A DNA stretch of 64,000 nt from an uncultured Flavobacteriaceae bacterium. Its GTDB lineage: Bacteria > Bacteroidota > Bacteroidia > Flavobacteriales > Flavobacteriaceae. Below the pieces are notes generated by a model, which saw only the letters and a list, made by a program, of their open reading frames with translations, made no database searches and was not told where the DNA came from. The position numbers and the translations under genes were made by a program. Each line of letters begins with the position of its first letter. The first letter of the stretch is position 1. This document shows positions 25,601 through 34,278 of this stretch, one piece after another. The stretch is from positions 62,001 to 126,000 of the forward strand of contig CANMRV010000002.1 of assembly GCA_947500435.1 (NCBI GenBank), given 5' to 3'.

Positions 25601-26446
25601 CTAAAGCCCACTTGTGCTGAAACTTAATAGCGGTATGTTGCTATCGTTGACCATTTTCTTTACTAGGTCCTTCTGGAGATACCTTTGATAGAAGTTATTA
25701 TCTTTCCTTTCGAGCATGGCTAGAAGGTTAACTTCTGAATTTTGCATATACCAAATCAATTCTTCAAAAATGGTTTCTGAAAAGATTAGGTCAAATTCCA
25801 TTCTGGCATAGTCGACTTTTTCGCGCAACATATCTTTGAACCATTCCATCTGTTCCTCCCCGGCATATTCTTTTGGTGTGGTTACATGAACCACTCGAAT
25901 TTCCGCATCTAGTTTTTTTGCGATTTTCGCCAATTTGTTGATGGCAAAAACATCGGCCTGTTCAAAGTCTGTTGCATAGGCTACTCTTTTGACAGTTACT
26001 AAATCTGAATTTGAGGGAACGGCTAACACCGGGCATGGAGCCTTTCGCAATATCGCTTTGGTTGTACTTCCTAAAAAGAATTCCTTGGTTGCGCTGGCCC
26101 CTTTTGTGCCCAGGACAATCATATCAACATCAAATTCAATTGCTTTTTCGAGTATGCCATCTGTTATAGAGCCATCTTCATCTACAACATAATGTATATG
26201 TGTAGTTTCCTTTTCATCACCAAGATAATTTGTGCAAAATTCATTGAGCTTTTCACGGTTTTCAGTAAAAAGTTTTTTTTCCTTTTTCATATAGCTGACT
26301 GAAACAGTACTCGCTATAGAAATCGGAATGTCAAAAACATGCATAACAATAAGTTTGGAACCAAACTTTTTGGCTAGCAAATTTGCCCACTTCAGTGCGG
26401 ACACCGAATTTTCGGAAAAGTCTGTTGCATAGAGTATTGTTTTCAT
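25601..26446 (-). CDS. Tandem-domain universal stress protein
   Basis: 281 residues with two UspA domains. The first (1-145) keeps an ATP-binding signature GTKGASATKEFFLGSTT; the second lacks the glycine-rich loop, as is common in tandem Usp proteins. The first strand begins KTILYATDFS. Cytoplasmic. One of three such proteins in this window, each linked to the regulon. It shares the intergenic region with the gene at 26594; each has its own operator. Confidence 0.88.
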   Translation of the reverse strand: MKTILYATDFSENSVSALKWANLLAKKFGSKLIVMHVFDIPISIASTVSVSYMKKEKKLFTENREKLNEFCTNYLGDEKETTHIHYVVDEDGSITDGILEKAIEFDVDMIVLGTKGASATKEFFLGSTTKAILRKAPCPVLAVPSNSDLVTVKRVAYATDFEQADVFAINKLAKIAKKLDAEIRVVHVTTPKEYAGEEQMEWFKDMLREKVDYARMEFDLIFSETIFEELIWYMQNSEVNLLAMLERKDNNFYQRYLQKDLVKKMVNDSNIPLLSFSTSGL

Positions 26447-26500
26447 CTTTAAGATTTAAAATGCTTTGGTGAAGCTATAGAAATAAGGCTGTTCTGAAAA

Positions 26501-26512
26501 TGACAAAAATCA
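26501..26512 (-). promoter_or_regulatory. TGAY-N4-RTCA operator for the universal stress gene
   Basis: TGACAAAAATCA with TAGCTTCA on the minus strand (26470-26477), centred 33 bp away; start near 26463. Confidence 0.6.
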
Positions 26513-26524
26513 TATAGTTATTCA

Positions 26525-26536
26525 TGATTTTCGTCA
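26525..26536 (+). promoter_or_regulatory. TGAY-N4-RTCA operator for the operon starting at 26594
   Basis: TGATTTTCGTCA with TACATTTA at 26560-26567, centred 33 bp downstream. The start near 26574 rules out the in-frame ATG at 26543. Confidence 0.65.
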
Positions 26537-26593
26537 TTTTAAATGATGCATTCAACCGCTACATTTAATACCAAGAACTTAAAAAGGCTTAGG

Positions 26594-27043
26594 ATGAACG
26601 ATACAAAGTATAATCACGGAATCGATTTTTTAAAGAATGGCCCTTGGGATGAATTATATGTGCTATGTGAGCATTGGAAATCGGACCTGGAATTCTATAA
26701 GGATGACCTACGCTTCTTACACCATCTAGTGGACAAGTATATTATTTGGATAACCAAACAAGAGAATTTGGAAATGGTAAAGGAGCTAAAAGTCGAACTT
26801 TTTCAAATGAAAATCAAAGGAAAAGATTTATTTGAAAAGGTAGGCAAACATGGTGTTCAACTTGGTAGTATGGTTGAAAATCCAAATAGGAAAGATGCCG
26901 GAGTAATTAAAACTGAGCACGAACATCTGGAAGAAGAGATGGCCAAGTTTGTAAAATCATTTCGGGAAAATAGGAGGGAAGTCTTTCGAATAACAGAATA
27001 CGTTATTGACAGCGAACAACTCGCAAATATTCTGGGAACTTAA
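26594..27043 (+). CDS. Uncharacterised helical protein, possibly hemerythrin-like bundle
   Basis: 149 residues from the ATG at 26594. Predicted to be nearly all helical, with His residues in LCEHWK, FLHHLVDKY and TEHEHLEEEM at positions reminiscent of a four-helix metal-binding bundle. I cannot align it confidently to hemerythrin. Heads a four-gene transcript with a 75-residue protein, a membrane-anchored flavodoxin-like protein and a CDP-alcohol phosphatidyltransferase. Confidence 0.6.
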   Translation: MNDTKYNHGIDFLKNGPWDELYVLCEHWKSDLEFYKDDLRFLHHLVDKYIIWITKQENLEMVKELKVELFQMKIKGKDLFEKVGKHGVQLGSMVENPNRKDAGVIKTEHEHLEEEMAKFVKSFRENRREVFRITEYVIDSEQLANILGT

Positions 27044-27050
27044 ATTAGAT

Positions 27051-27278
27051 ATGAGCGGTCAGCAAACCATACTTACTAAAATTGTGCGTCTTACGAGTAA
27101 TATCGAGACCAATTATCCGGAGCTGTATCGGTTTTTGGATGAGAGCCCGATGACCATTCCCTCTGTGGCAAATCCGCATTTAGACAAAATCGTATTGGAA
27201 GATTATCTAGACTATTTAAAAGAACTTTTAAGACGTCACCAAGAAACCCGTGAAACTCAACATAATGACTCGATATAG
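27051..27278 (+). CDS. Small uncharacterised protein
   Basis: 75 residues from the ATG at 27051, 7 bp after the stop of the previous gene; an in-frame codon at 27006 lies inside that gene and is less likely. Polar, helical at both ends, with LYRFLDE and LDYLKELLRRH. No signal peptide and no family recognised. Its last bases overlap the start of the next gene. Confidence 0.55.
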   Translation: MSGQQTILTKIVRLTSNIETNYPELYRFLDESPMTIPSVANPHLDKIVLEDYLDYLKELLRRHQETRETQHNDSI

Positions 27279-27771
27279 AAAGTTTATAGCAACACTTTTG
27301 GGTTTGATCGGGGTATTTCTTTTGTTTATGCTTTGGTACCAGAATAAATATTCTATGGATGTTGCCGAACACCATACAGTCAATTCTCCTAGCTTGGAAA
27401 AAAGGCTTCTAATTGCCACACAGGGAAGCGAATTTAAAAACATAGTTACCGAAGGAATTATTCAGCATTTTGAGACGGATTCTATTTTCATTGAAGTGAT
27501 AGATATTACTTCTCTTGAGGGAATCAATCCCAAAGCTTATAACGCTATTGTGCTCATACATACTTGGGAAAATTGGAAACCTCCCGCTGAAATAAGATCA
27601 TTTATAGAAGGAGCAAAAGCATATAAAGAGAAGATTATTGTAATGACAACCTCTGGAGAAGGTTCGTACAAAATGGAAGAGGTAGATGCAGTAGTTGGGG
27701 AGTCGATTATTGACGATGCAGCATCTATAACCGAAAAGATTATTACTAAAGTAACATCAATTTTAGAATAA
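27265..27771 (+). CDS. Membrane-anchored flavodoxin-like protein
   Basis: 168 residues from the ATG at 27265 (a GTG at 27250 is an alternative). One N-terminal membrane helix (about 7-27) is followed by a Rossmann-like domain: KRLLIATQGSEFKNIV, AIVLIHTWENWKPP, KIIVMTTSGEGSY. The order of strands and the TSGEG loop fit a flavodoxin fold, but the classical FMN loop T-x-T-G-x-T is replaced by ATQGSE. It may face the periplasm or the cytoplasm; the basic N-terminus suggests a periplasmic domain. Function unknown. Confidence 0.55.
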   Translation: MTRYRKFIATLLGLIGVFLLFMLWYQNKYSMDVAEHHTVNSPSLEKRLLIATQGSEFKNIVTEGIIQHFETDSIFIEVIDITSLEGINPKAYNAIVLIHTWENWKPPAEIRSFIEGAKAYKEKIIVMTTSGEGSYKMEEVDAVVGESIIDDAASITEKIITKVTSILE

Positions 27772-28374
27772 ATGGGTAGGATATTTACGTTCAAAAACTT
27801 CAATATTGCCGATTGGTTTTCTTTTTACCGAATATTGGCAGTGCCCATTCTTGTGGCTTTAATATGGTTTGGAGAACAACAAATATTCGCTTGGTTCTTG
27901 CTAATCAGCTATAGTACGGATGCCATCGATGGTTTTTTGGCGAGAAGGCTTAAAATAACCAGTGCTCGGGGGTCACAATTGGATTCCATAGGGGACCAGA
28001 TAACTTTGGTGATGGGGCTTATTGGAATTTGGTTTTTTGAAAACGATTTTATTTTAGAAAATTGTAAGTTGATTTTACTCGCATTCACCCCCTATATTTT
28101 ACAGATGATTATCGCTTTTAGGAAATATGGTAAGGCTACAGCATTCCATACCTATTTGGCTAAAACTTCAGCCGTTGTGCAAAGTGTATTCATTTTGTGG
28201 CTTTTATTTTTCGGTCCTGTTTATTGGTTATTTTATTTTATGGTGATAAATGGGGTTTTAGAAACTATAGAAGAGATTACACTAATTTTTATGTACAACG
28301 ACTGGGTCGAAGATGTAAAGGGGATTTATTGGGCTTTAAAAGATGAAAGAAGACTTAAAAATAAAACTGGCTAG
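27772..28374 (+). CDS. CDP-alcohol phosphatidyltransferase family protein
   Basis: 200 residues, about six membrane segments. The family signature D-G-x2-A-R-x8-G-x3-D-x3-D is complete: DGFLARRLKITSARGSQLDSIGD. It should transfer a phosphatidyl group from CDP-diacylglycerol to an alcohol such as glycerol phosphate. Its start codon follows the previous stop directly. The transcript ends at the 28363-28407 hairpin. Confidence 0.85.
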   Translation: MGRIFTFKNFNIADWFSFYRILAVPILVALIWFGEQQIFAWFLLISYSTDAIDGFLARRLKITSARGSQLDSIGDQITLVMGLIGIWFFENDFILENCKLILLAFTPYILQMIIAFRKYGKATAFHTYLAKTSAVVQSVFILWLLFFGPVYWLFYFMVINGVLETIEEITLIFMYNDWVEDVKGIYWALKDERRLKNKTG

Positions 28375-28407
28375 GCAACAAATCAATACTAGAACCTAAC
28401 CAGTTTT
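28363..28407. terminator. Bidirectional terminator between convergent genes
   Basis: A 13-bp stem with one mismatch (AAAACTGGCTAGG at 28363-28375 with CCTAACCAGTTTT at 28395-28407). It overlaps the end of the phosphatidyltransferase gene and lies 10 bp from the end of the GerW-like gene. Confidence 0.7.
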
Positions 28408-28416
28408 AAAATGGTT

Positions 28417-28797
28417 TTACGCCATTTCTTCTTCTCTTGTCTTGCTCCTGTTCTTAGCAAGTTTTTCAATCAAATCAGGTACTTTTTCAAAAACAGAAGC
28501 TAGTCCTTGTGTTTTTCCAGCGGCAAGAAACGAGATTTCGTCTGCTCTACTGACTAAGAAACCTATTGGTTCTATGCCTACTCCGGCACCGGCACCGGCA
28601 CCTCCTCCTTGACTTTGACCTTTTTTTGGTTGTGTACCTTCACCACCTCCTGATCCAAAGCCCATACCAACCTTAATCACAGGTACGCATTTGAATTCTC
28701 CTAATTCAAATTGTTCACCCATAATCGTTTCGGTTTTGGCTTCCGTTTTAATAAAGTCCGTGATTTTCCCTAGTAACTCGTCAAAATGTAATTCCAT
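28417..28797 (-). CDS. GerW/YtfJ family protein
   Basis: 126 residues. The family pattern is clear: an N-terminal helix, TIMGEQFELGEFKCVPVIKVGMGFG, a glycine-rich linker, then PIGFLVSRADEISF. In Bacillus the homologue YtfJ (GerW) is needed for spore germination, but close relatives occur in many non-sporulating bacteria and their role is unknown. It follows a DUF2953-like gene by 11 bp. Confidence 0.8.
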   Translation of the reverse strand: MELHFDELLGKITDFIKTEAKTETIMGEQFELGEFKCVPVIKVGMGFGSGGGEGTQPKKGQSQGGGAGAGAGVGIEPIGFLVSRADEISFLAAGKTQGLASVFEKVPDLIEKLAKNRSKTREEEMA

Positions 28798-28808
28798 GAT
28801 ATTTGGAT

Positions 28809-29309
28809 TTAAATGTTAATAAATGATTTTAATATATAAATGGGTCTGTTGTGTAAATACAGTACCATTTGGTTTCTACCTTCAAAATTGATATTGAAGT
28901 TTCCGAATCTGTATCTTAAAAAGGCAAAAGCCGGATATAACTTGGCGTTCAAAATAGAATTTCCAGTATCAATATCTACAGCAAACCTTTTCACTTTGAA
29001 TGATTTTAAAAGCCTTGAAATGGTTCTAAAACTCATTCGCCTTTTGGATGGCTTTCTGCTTTTTGGCTTCTCCTTCTTTGGTTTCGTGTTGTATACTTCC
29101 CGCAGGGGATAGAAATAAAAATTCTTAAAGGGTACTTGTAACTTTATGCGCATCAATTCTTCGTCGTGTCTTTCTATACTTGCTTTTGCCAGACCCTTGA
29201 GTTGTACGAAATATTGTTTTTTAATCGAATCAATACCAATATTTATCGGAATCAATAAAAAGCCAATGATTAGCATGAGAAAAAGTATCAGGAGTATCCA
29301 GCCGACCAT
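28809..29309 (-). CDS. DUF2953-like membrane protein
   Basis: 166 residues: one N-terminal membrane segment, a basic proline/lysine-rich linker (KPKKEKPKSRKPSKRR) and a C-terminal domain with VDIDTGNSILNAKLYP. The length is shorter than in Bacillus, but the topology and the position directly before the GerW-like gene match the ytfI-ytfJ pair. Function unknown; the family call is by neighbourhood and layout. Confidence 0.55.
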   Translation of the reverse strand: MVGWILLILFLMLIIGFLLIPINIGIDSIKKQYFVQLKGLAKASIERHDEELMRIKLQVPFKNFYFYPLREVYNTKPKKEKPKSRKPSKRRMSFRTISRLLKSFKVKRFAVDIDTGNSILNAKLYPAFAFLRYRFGNFNINFEGRNQMVLYLHNRPIYILKSFINI

Positions 29310-29354
29310 TTTTAAATTTTAGGTAAAGGAAATGCACTTTAGGATTTGCCACAA

Positions 29355-29366
29355 TGATTTGAGTCA
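29355..29366 (-). promoter_or_regulatory. TGAY-N4-RTCA operator for the DUF2953/GerW pair
   Basis: TGATTTGAGTCA. The -7 position on the minus strand is TTCCTTTA (29324-29331), a weak box; start near 29317. Confidence 0.45.
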
Positions 29367-29412
29367 GTCAGCCAAGGGTTTTGGACTCTTGAATTGAATA
29401 ATTTCAACGAAA

Positions 29413-29424
29413 TGATGGTTGTCA
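29413..29424 (+). promoter_or_regulatory. TGAY-N4-RTCA operator for the toroid protein
   Basis: TGATGGTTGTCA with TAATTTCA at 29448-29455, centred 33 bp downstream; start near 29462, a leader of about 14 nt. Confidence 0.55.
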
Positions 29425-29475
29425 TTTTTAACTTGATAGGACCATACTAATTTCACTACCACTAATTGAATTTGT

Positions 29476-30408
29476 ATGTGCGAAGAAGAAATCATAGCAT
29501 GGCTTTTAGAAGGGGATGTTTCCATTCAATACCAGGTTCATCGAGACCTGCTATCCATAGACCGTCCTGATTTGCAAGCTAGGATTGCGCATGAAGGTTG
29601 GGGCGCCCAATTGCTGTCTAAAAGAAATTCAAATGGGCATTGGGGAAGGGAATTTTACTATCCCAAATGGACATCAACCCACTATACTTTATTGGATTTA
29701 CGAAACCTTTGTATTTCTCCAGATAATGAAGAGATTAGAAAATCCATAGAAATGGTATTAGATAGTTGTAAAACAAATGACGGGGGTATTCTTCTTCTTA
29801 AAGCAAAAAAAAGTGATGTTTGTGTAAACGGTATGTTTTTAAATTATGCGTGCTACTTTCAGGCCGATGAAGGAGCACTTCATTCGTTAATAGATATGCT
29901 TTTGAAAGAGAATATGTCTGATGGTGGATTCAATTGCCGTTCCAACAGGTCAAAGGCCGTTCATAGTTCTATGCATAGCACCCTCTCGGTATTGGAAGGC
30001 TTATCATCCTACGAGAAAAATGGGTATCGTTATCGTTTAGCAGAAGTCGAAACAGCAATTGAAGAGGCTAAGGAATTTTTACTAATGCACCAGTTATTTC
30101 TTTCCGACAGAACTGGTGAAGTAATAAACAAGGACTTTCTCAAACTCTCATACCCGAGGAGATGGCGTTATGACATTTTGAGTGCTCTAGATTATTTTCA
30201 ACGTACAAAAACACCTTGGGATGATAGAATGCAATCAGCCATTAACCAGATCTTTAAAAAGCAAAATAAGGAGGGCTTGTGGAAGGTGCAAGCAAAACAC
30301 CCGGGTCAGACCCATTTTGACATGGAAAAGGCAGGTAAGCCAAGTCGCTGGAACACGCTGAGGGTGTTAAGAATACTCGAGCATTTTTCCATACCTATTC
30401 GACCCTAG
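29476..30408 (+). CDS. Squalene-cyclase/prenyltransferase-like alpha-toroid protein
   Basis: 310 residues without signal peptide. Repeats with the QW-like pattern are seen: SNGHWGREFYYPKW, NDGGILL, SDGGFNCR and KEGLWKVQ. They indicate an alpha/alpha toroid of the terpene cyclase or prenyltransferase-like class. The DxDD protonation motif of squalene cyclases is absent, so it is probably not a cyclase. Cysteine content is moderate. Placed alone under its own operator. Function unknown. Confidence 0.6.
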   Translation: MCEEEIIAWLLEGDVSIQYQVHRDLLSIDRPDLQARIAHEGWGAQLLSKRNSNGHWGREFYYPKWTSTHYTLLDLRNLCISPDNEEIRKSIEMVLDSCKTNDGGILLLKAKKSDVCVNGMFLNYACYFQADEGALHSLIDMLLKENMSDGGFNCRSNRSKAVHSSMHSTLSVLEGLSSYEKNGYRYRLAEVETAIEEAKEFLLMHQLFLSDRTGEVINKDFLKLSYPRRWRYDILSALDYFQRTKTPWDDRMQSAINQIFKKQNKEGLWKVQAKHPGQTHFDMEKAGKPSRWNTLRVLRILEHFSIPIRP

Positions 30409-30418
30409 CCTATCAGTA

Positions 30419-30430
30419 TGATTTTTATCA
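30419..30430 (+). promoter_or_regulatory. TGAY-N4-RTCA operator for the DUF2892 gene
   Basis: TGATTTTTATCA with TAGTTTCA at 30454-30461, centred 33 bp downstream; start near 30468. Confidence 0.6.
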
Positions 30431-30484
30431 TTTTATAAGCCATGGTAATCCTATAGTTTCATATTCAACTTAAAAATGCACAAC

Positions 30485-30694
30485 ATGAAATCTAATATGG
30501 GAACAGCGGATAAAGTTATCAGAACACTTGTGGCAATAGTAGTTTCTCTTCTATACTACTATGGTGTCATTTCTGGAACCCTAGGAATTGTTCTTCTAGT
30601 TTTGGCAGGGGTGTTTTTACTAACCAGTTTAGTTAGTTTCTGTCCGCTATATGCACCTTTTGGCATATCAACTTGCTCAACAAGAAAAAGCTAG
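30485..30694 (+). CDS. DUF2892 membrane protein
   Basis: 69 residues from the second ATG (30485); the ATG at 30476 is only 8 nt from the predicted transcription start. An N-terminal MGTADKVIRTLVA followed by two membrane helices and a PLYAPFGISTC end is the typical DUF2892 pattern, the same module found fused to rhodanese in YgaP. The two cysteines near the end are conserved in the family. It may assist sulfur transfer, by analogy only. Confidence 0.75.
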   Translation: MKSNMGTADKVIRTLVAIVVSLLYYYGVISGTLGIVLLVLAGVFLLTSLVSFCPLYAPFGISTCSTRKS

Positions 30695-30728
30695 CTGTTG
30701 CTAAATCAAAGTAATCATTCAGTTTGAG

Positions 30729-31817
30729 ATGAAGATAATAATTTCGGTCATTGTACTAATCCATGGCTTAATCCATTTTATGGGTTTCGCCAAAGCTTTT
30801 GCTATTGGGAATACAGCTGAATTTACAAAAGAACTCTCCAAACCCATTGGGATACTGTGGCTATTGACAGGATTGTTATTCATCTTGTCGACCGTCATGA
30901 TTCTACTCAAAAAAGAGGGATGGCCGATACTTGCAATATTAGCTACAATAGTATCACAAGTTTTAATCTTTACTGCATGGACGGATGCCAAATATGGTAC
31001 CATTGCTAACGGCATAATTCTTATAGCTGCTATCATCGGTTTTGGAATGGAGCGATTTGAAAACAGCTATGTAAAAGATGTGCAGCACCATTTACAAGCG
31101 ACACAATACACCAATGAGCTAGTAACGGGAAAAGACCTAGAACACCTTCCTGAATTAGTCAAGAAGTATTTGATATATACCGGTGTAGTGGGCAAGCCAA
31201 GAGTGGGCAACTTCAAAATCATTTTCGAGGGTGAAATGCGTGATAAAGGTAAGGATTGGTTTTTGTTCACTTCCGAACAATATAATTTTATCGAGGACCC
31301 TACCCGGTTGTTCTTTATGAAAGGCAAGGTTTCAGGTATTCCCACGAACGGATACCATAACTATGGAAAAAACAAAGCAAGTATGCATATTAAAGTACTT
31401 TCATTATTTCCAGTTTCAAAAGTCGATGGACCAGAGATGTTCCAAGCGGAAACGGTCACTTTTTTTAACGACCTATGTTTATTTGCGCCCTCCTCACTTA
31501 TTGATAAACACATAGGATGGGAGACGATTGATGAACAATCTATGAAAGCCATTTTCACGACTAAAGGCACTACTATCTCCGCTATTCTATACTTCAACGA
31601 AAAAGGGCAATTGATTAATTTCGTTTCAAACGACCGGTACGCCGTTTCTGGTATGAAGCCTATTCCTTTTTCAACTCCTGTCAAGGATTATAAAGAAGTT
31701 AACGGCGTCCGTGTTCCGTCCTATGGCGAAACCATATGGCACTATCCTGACGGCGAATTTGTATATGGGAAATTCAATTTGAAATCTATTGAATACAATG
31801 TAACAACCTTAGAATAG
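30729..31817 (+). CDS. DUF6544-like membrane protein
   Basis: 362 residues: four predicted membrane segments in the first 110 residues, then a soluble domain of about 240 residues rich in beta strands (KPRVGNFKIIFEGEMRD, ...WHYPDGEFVYGKFNL). I recall this layout under DUF6544; not verified. The soluble part resembles lipid or polyester-binding beta sandwiches but no active site is visible. It lies 34 bp after the DUF2892 gene and may be in its transcript. Confidence 0.6.
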   Translation: MKIIISVIVLIHGLIHFMGFAKAFAIGNTAEFTKELSKPIGILWLLTGLLFILSTVMILLKKEGWPILAILATIVSQVLIFTAWTDAKYGTIANGIILIAAIIGFGMERFENSYVKDVQHHLQATQYTNELVTGKDLEHLPELVKKYLIYTGVVGKPRVGNFKIIFEGEMRDKGKDWFLFTSEQYNFIEDPTRLFFMKGKVSGIPTNGYHNYGKNKASMHIKVLSLFPVSKVDGPEMFQAETVTFFNDLCLFAPSSLIDKHIGWETIDEQSMKAIFTTKGTTISAILYFNEKGQLINFVSNDRYAVSGMKPIPFSTPVKDYKEVNGVRVPSYGETIWHYPDGEFVYGKFNLKSIEYNVTTLE

Positions 31818-31896
31818 TGCTTCCATATATTGATTGGTAGAAAGGCTTTTTCTTCATGGGACTATTAGAGAGACCTGGTGCGCTGACTCGAAAAGA

Positions 31897-32550
31897 ATGA
31901 AATCAAAATCAATGACCAATCTATTAAGTAGGGTGCCAATATTCATTGCGTTGGTCGGCAAAGGTGTATTCGTTTTCTTCTATATCATCGCGGCTTTAAA
32001 GTACCCAGGGGGTTCATGGCTTTTTCCGGACCAGGAAGGCTTTAGTTTTTGGCATAATTATTTGTGTGACCTCCTAGACGTTTATGCCATTAATGGAGCG
32101 ATTAATTCAGCCCGATCTTTTGCGATTGTTGCCTTAGGATTTTTGGTTGCGGGCATACTAGCTCTGTGGCTTTATTTGCCCAAATTATTCAAAATCAAAA
32201 ATTTCAACCAAAAGGTGATGCAAATTTCAGGACTTGCATCCTTATTGACAATCCCTTTTTTAGCATTTGGTAATCATGATATAATTGTGAGGATTGCAGG
32301 TGCTTTTGGTGTAATTGCCTTTATTAGCTGTTCAATTGAGCTATACAAAACAGGTCGGAAAATCTTATTTCTATTCGGTTTACTATGCATTTTGGTCTTT
32401 CTTATCAACTATTACATTTATGAAACCGGCTTATTCATTCGATCACTTCCTGTAATTCAGAAAATTACATTTGTTCTCTTTATCACCTGGTTTATAGGAT
32501 TAGATTTAGCACTGTATCGCAGAACTATGGAGCCTATGGCGAGGCTCTAA
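31897..32550 (+). CDS. Uncharacterised six-helix membrane protein (DUF998-like)
   Basis: 217 residues from the ATG at 31897 (ATG at 31912 is an alternative); an open frame reaching up to a TTG at 31834 has no support. Six hydrophobic segments of similar length with short loops; a conserved-looking WHNYLCDLLD segment after the first. The topology fits DUF998-type membrane proteins. No function can be assigned. It lies 79 bp after the DUF6544-like gene on the same strand. Confidence 0.55.
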   Translation: MKSKSMTNLLSRVPIFIALVGKGVFVFFYIIAALKYPGGSWLFPDQEGFSFWHNYLCDLLDVYAINGAINSARSFAIVALGFLVAGILALWLYLPKLFKIKNFNQKVMQISGLASLLTIPFLAFGNHDIIVRIAGAFGVIAFISCSIELYKTGRKILFLFGLLCILVFLINYYIYETGLFIRSLPVIQKITFVLFITWFIGLDLALYRRTMEPMARL

Positions 32551-32573
32551 AGGCTTATAAAGCATACCATGCA

Positions 32574-33703
32574 TTAATCTTGTTTTTCTTCAAAGAAAAG
32601 ATTGGAAAGTCTGAATTTCGGGTCGTCAAAATCCCTTGAAAATATATTCTTTTTGCGAGCAAGGCCATCCTCCATAAGATAGCTCAGAGGCCTAAGTACA
32701 TCAAAACTTCGAAAAACTTCTTTTGAAATTGCCAAAATCGGTAGGGCCAATATCATTCCGGCAATACCCCACATGATACCACCGATGAAAAGTCCGAGAA
32801 TAACAAACAGAGGATTGATCTTAATGCTCGACCCCATAACATTGGGTGAGATAAAATTTCCTTCTATTTGCTGCACAAAAATGTACAGAACTATGACCGC
32901 TAGCGGCTGCCATAAATTGTCTGCGATCATAAGCATATAAAAAACAGGTAAAATGCCTCCTATGGAGGTGCCGACGTAGGGTATGATTTCAAGAAAACCA
33001 GCTAAAAATCCCCAGAAAAAAGGATTGGGTACTCCTATAATCCATAGCCCTGACCCTATCAAAAGGCCAAGTATAATTACGATTAACCCTTGACCCAGCA
33101 TATAACGTTTAGTAAGGTGCTGAATCTCGTTAAATAAGCGGGCAAGTCTTTTTTTATGTTTCAGATTTGCTTGCGCCAAAAGAAAATTTTTAAACGAGGT
33201 ACGGTACAACAACATAAAATAAGTTATGACCATAATAAGTGCTGTATTTGCCAATACGGCAGTTGTAGATTGCAGGCTCTCGCGGATAATTCCTATTGAA
33301 AAATCAGAAGCTTCGAGAATGTTTTCAGAAATCCAACTTGAAGTTGTGTAGGCTTCCAAGTTCAATTTTTGATCTGACCAGTCAGAAATCAATGTCATCA
33401 ATTCAGTGAAGCGATTACGTACTGATGGTAAGGTATTGAACAAGATTCTGGTTTGATTAAAGAAAAAGAAAATTACCGTAAGTAAGGGCAGTACTGCTAT
33501 CAGATAAGCCATGAAAATAGCAATTATTCGATGCCGAAACCTCCTTTCAAAAAAGCCCGCAATCGGCTTTAGCATCAGGGCAAAAAAAAACTAAATACTA
33601 ACGGAATGATAATCACTTTAGCTGCAATTAAAGTCCAAATAACTGCTGCCGAAATGAAGAAGAGATAAAATGTATTTGCCAAATGGAGCGTGTATTTTCT
33701 CAT
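32574..33703 (-). pseudogene. AI-2E family (PerM-like) permease gene with a -1 frameshift in a T9 run
   Basis: The main frame (33575-32574, 333 residues) carries most of an AI-2E/PerM-type transporter: several membrane segments and the GLLIGSGLWIIGVPNPFFWG and EIIPYVGTSIGG motifs. It lacks the usual first membrane helix. That helix is encoded just upstream in another frame (33703-33575, 42 residues). This upstream start overlaps the stop of the SYLF gene as ATGA. The two frames would join if the T run at 33582-33590 (minus strand) had ten T instead of nine. It could be a mutation, a sequencing error, programmed slippage, or reinitiation at the TGATG stop-start overlap. Confidence 0.75.
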
Positions 33704-34278
33704 TTGTTTTTGTTCTTTGCTTTTTTCGCTCTGTACTTAAATTTTTGCCCACCAAGTGAAGCTTCATACATCAGACCTGCTTTGGTCATCGTAAATACGG
33801 CAACACCATTTTGATAGGCAACATCAGCAGAAGCACCTAGGGTTACGGCTACGGCAGAAACTTGACCAGCAAACTTTAGTTTTCCCCGTTTAAATTTTTT
33901 CATGGCTTGCTCATCTTCAAAAAATATGAGTTCTCTATAGGCTTGTCCTCCAAGTTGCAAGCCCACGGTAATCTGTGTCATATTGACCTTTCCTATAGGA
34001 TCATGATTCTCAAAAACGATTCCTGAACCATGGGCACCCCCGACGCCGACTGCGCCTTTTCCTATCCCTGGGAAAACAGCATAGCCATACGACTCTTGAA
34101 AAAATGTCTTCATTCCGGGATCTTTTTCCTTGAATATTTCGATAGTTTCCCTTGCTTTTGTCTCCAGCTCCGGATCCCATCCACCAATCTGTCCCTGTGA
34201 ATAGGCACTTAGGCCGGCTAGGAATACAGTTACACTTAAAAACCATATATTAATGTTGCTTATTCTTTTATTTTTCAT
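33700..34278 (-). CDS. Secreted SYLF/Ysc84 lipid-binding domain protein
   Basis: 192 residues with a signal peptide (cleavage near AYSQG). The SYLF domain spans about residues 55-180: GYAVFPGIGKGAVGVGGAHGSG, then QLGGQAYRELIFF, and a C-terminal GLMYEASLGGQ. The domain binds phosphoinositides in eukaryotes and is found in bacterial envelope proteins of unknown role. Its end overlaps the permease start, so the two are translationally coupled. The operator at 34419 lies about 146 bp upstream, leaving a long leader. Confidence 0.82.
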   Translation of the reverse strand: MKNKRISNINIWFLSVTVFLAGLSAYSQGQIGGWDPELETKARETIEIFKEKDPGMKTFFQESYGYAVFPGIGKGAVGVGGAHGSGIVFENHDPIGKVNMTQITVGLQLGGQAYRELIFFEDEQAMKKFKRGKLKFAGQVSAVAVTLGASADVAYQNGVAVFTMTKAGLMYEASLGGQKFKYRAKKAKNKNK

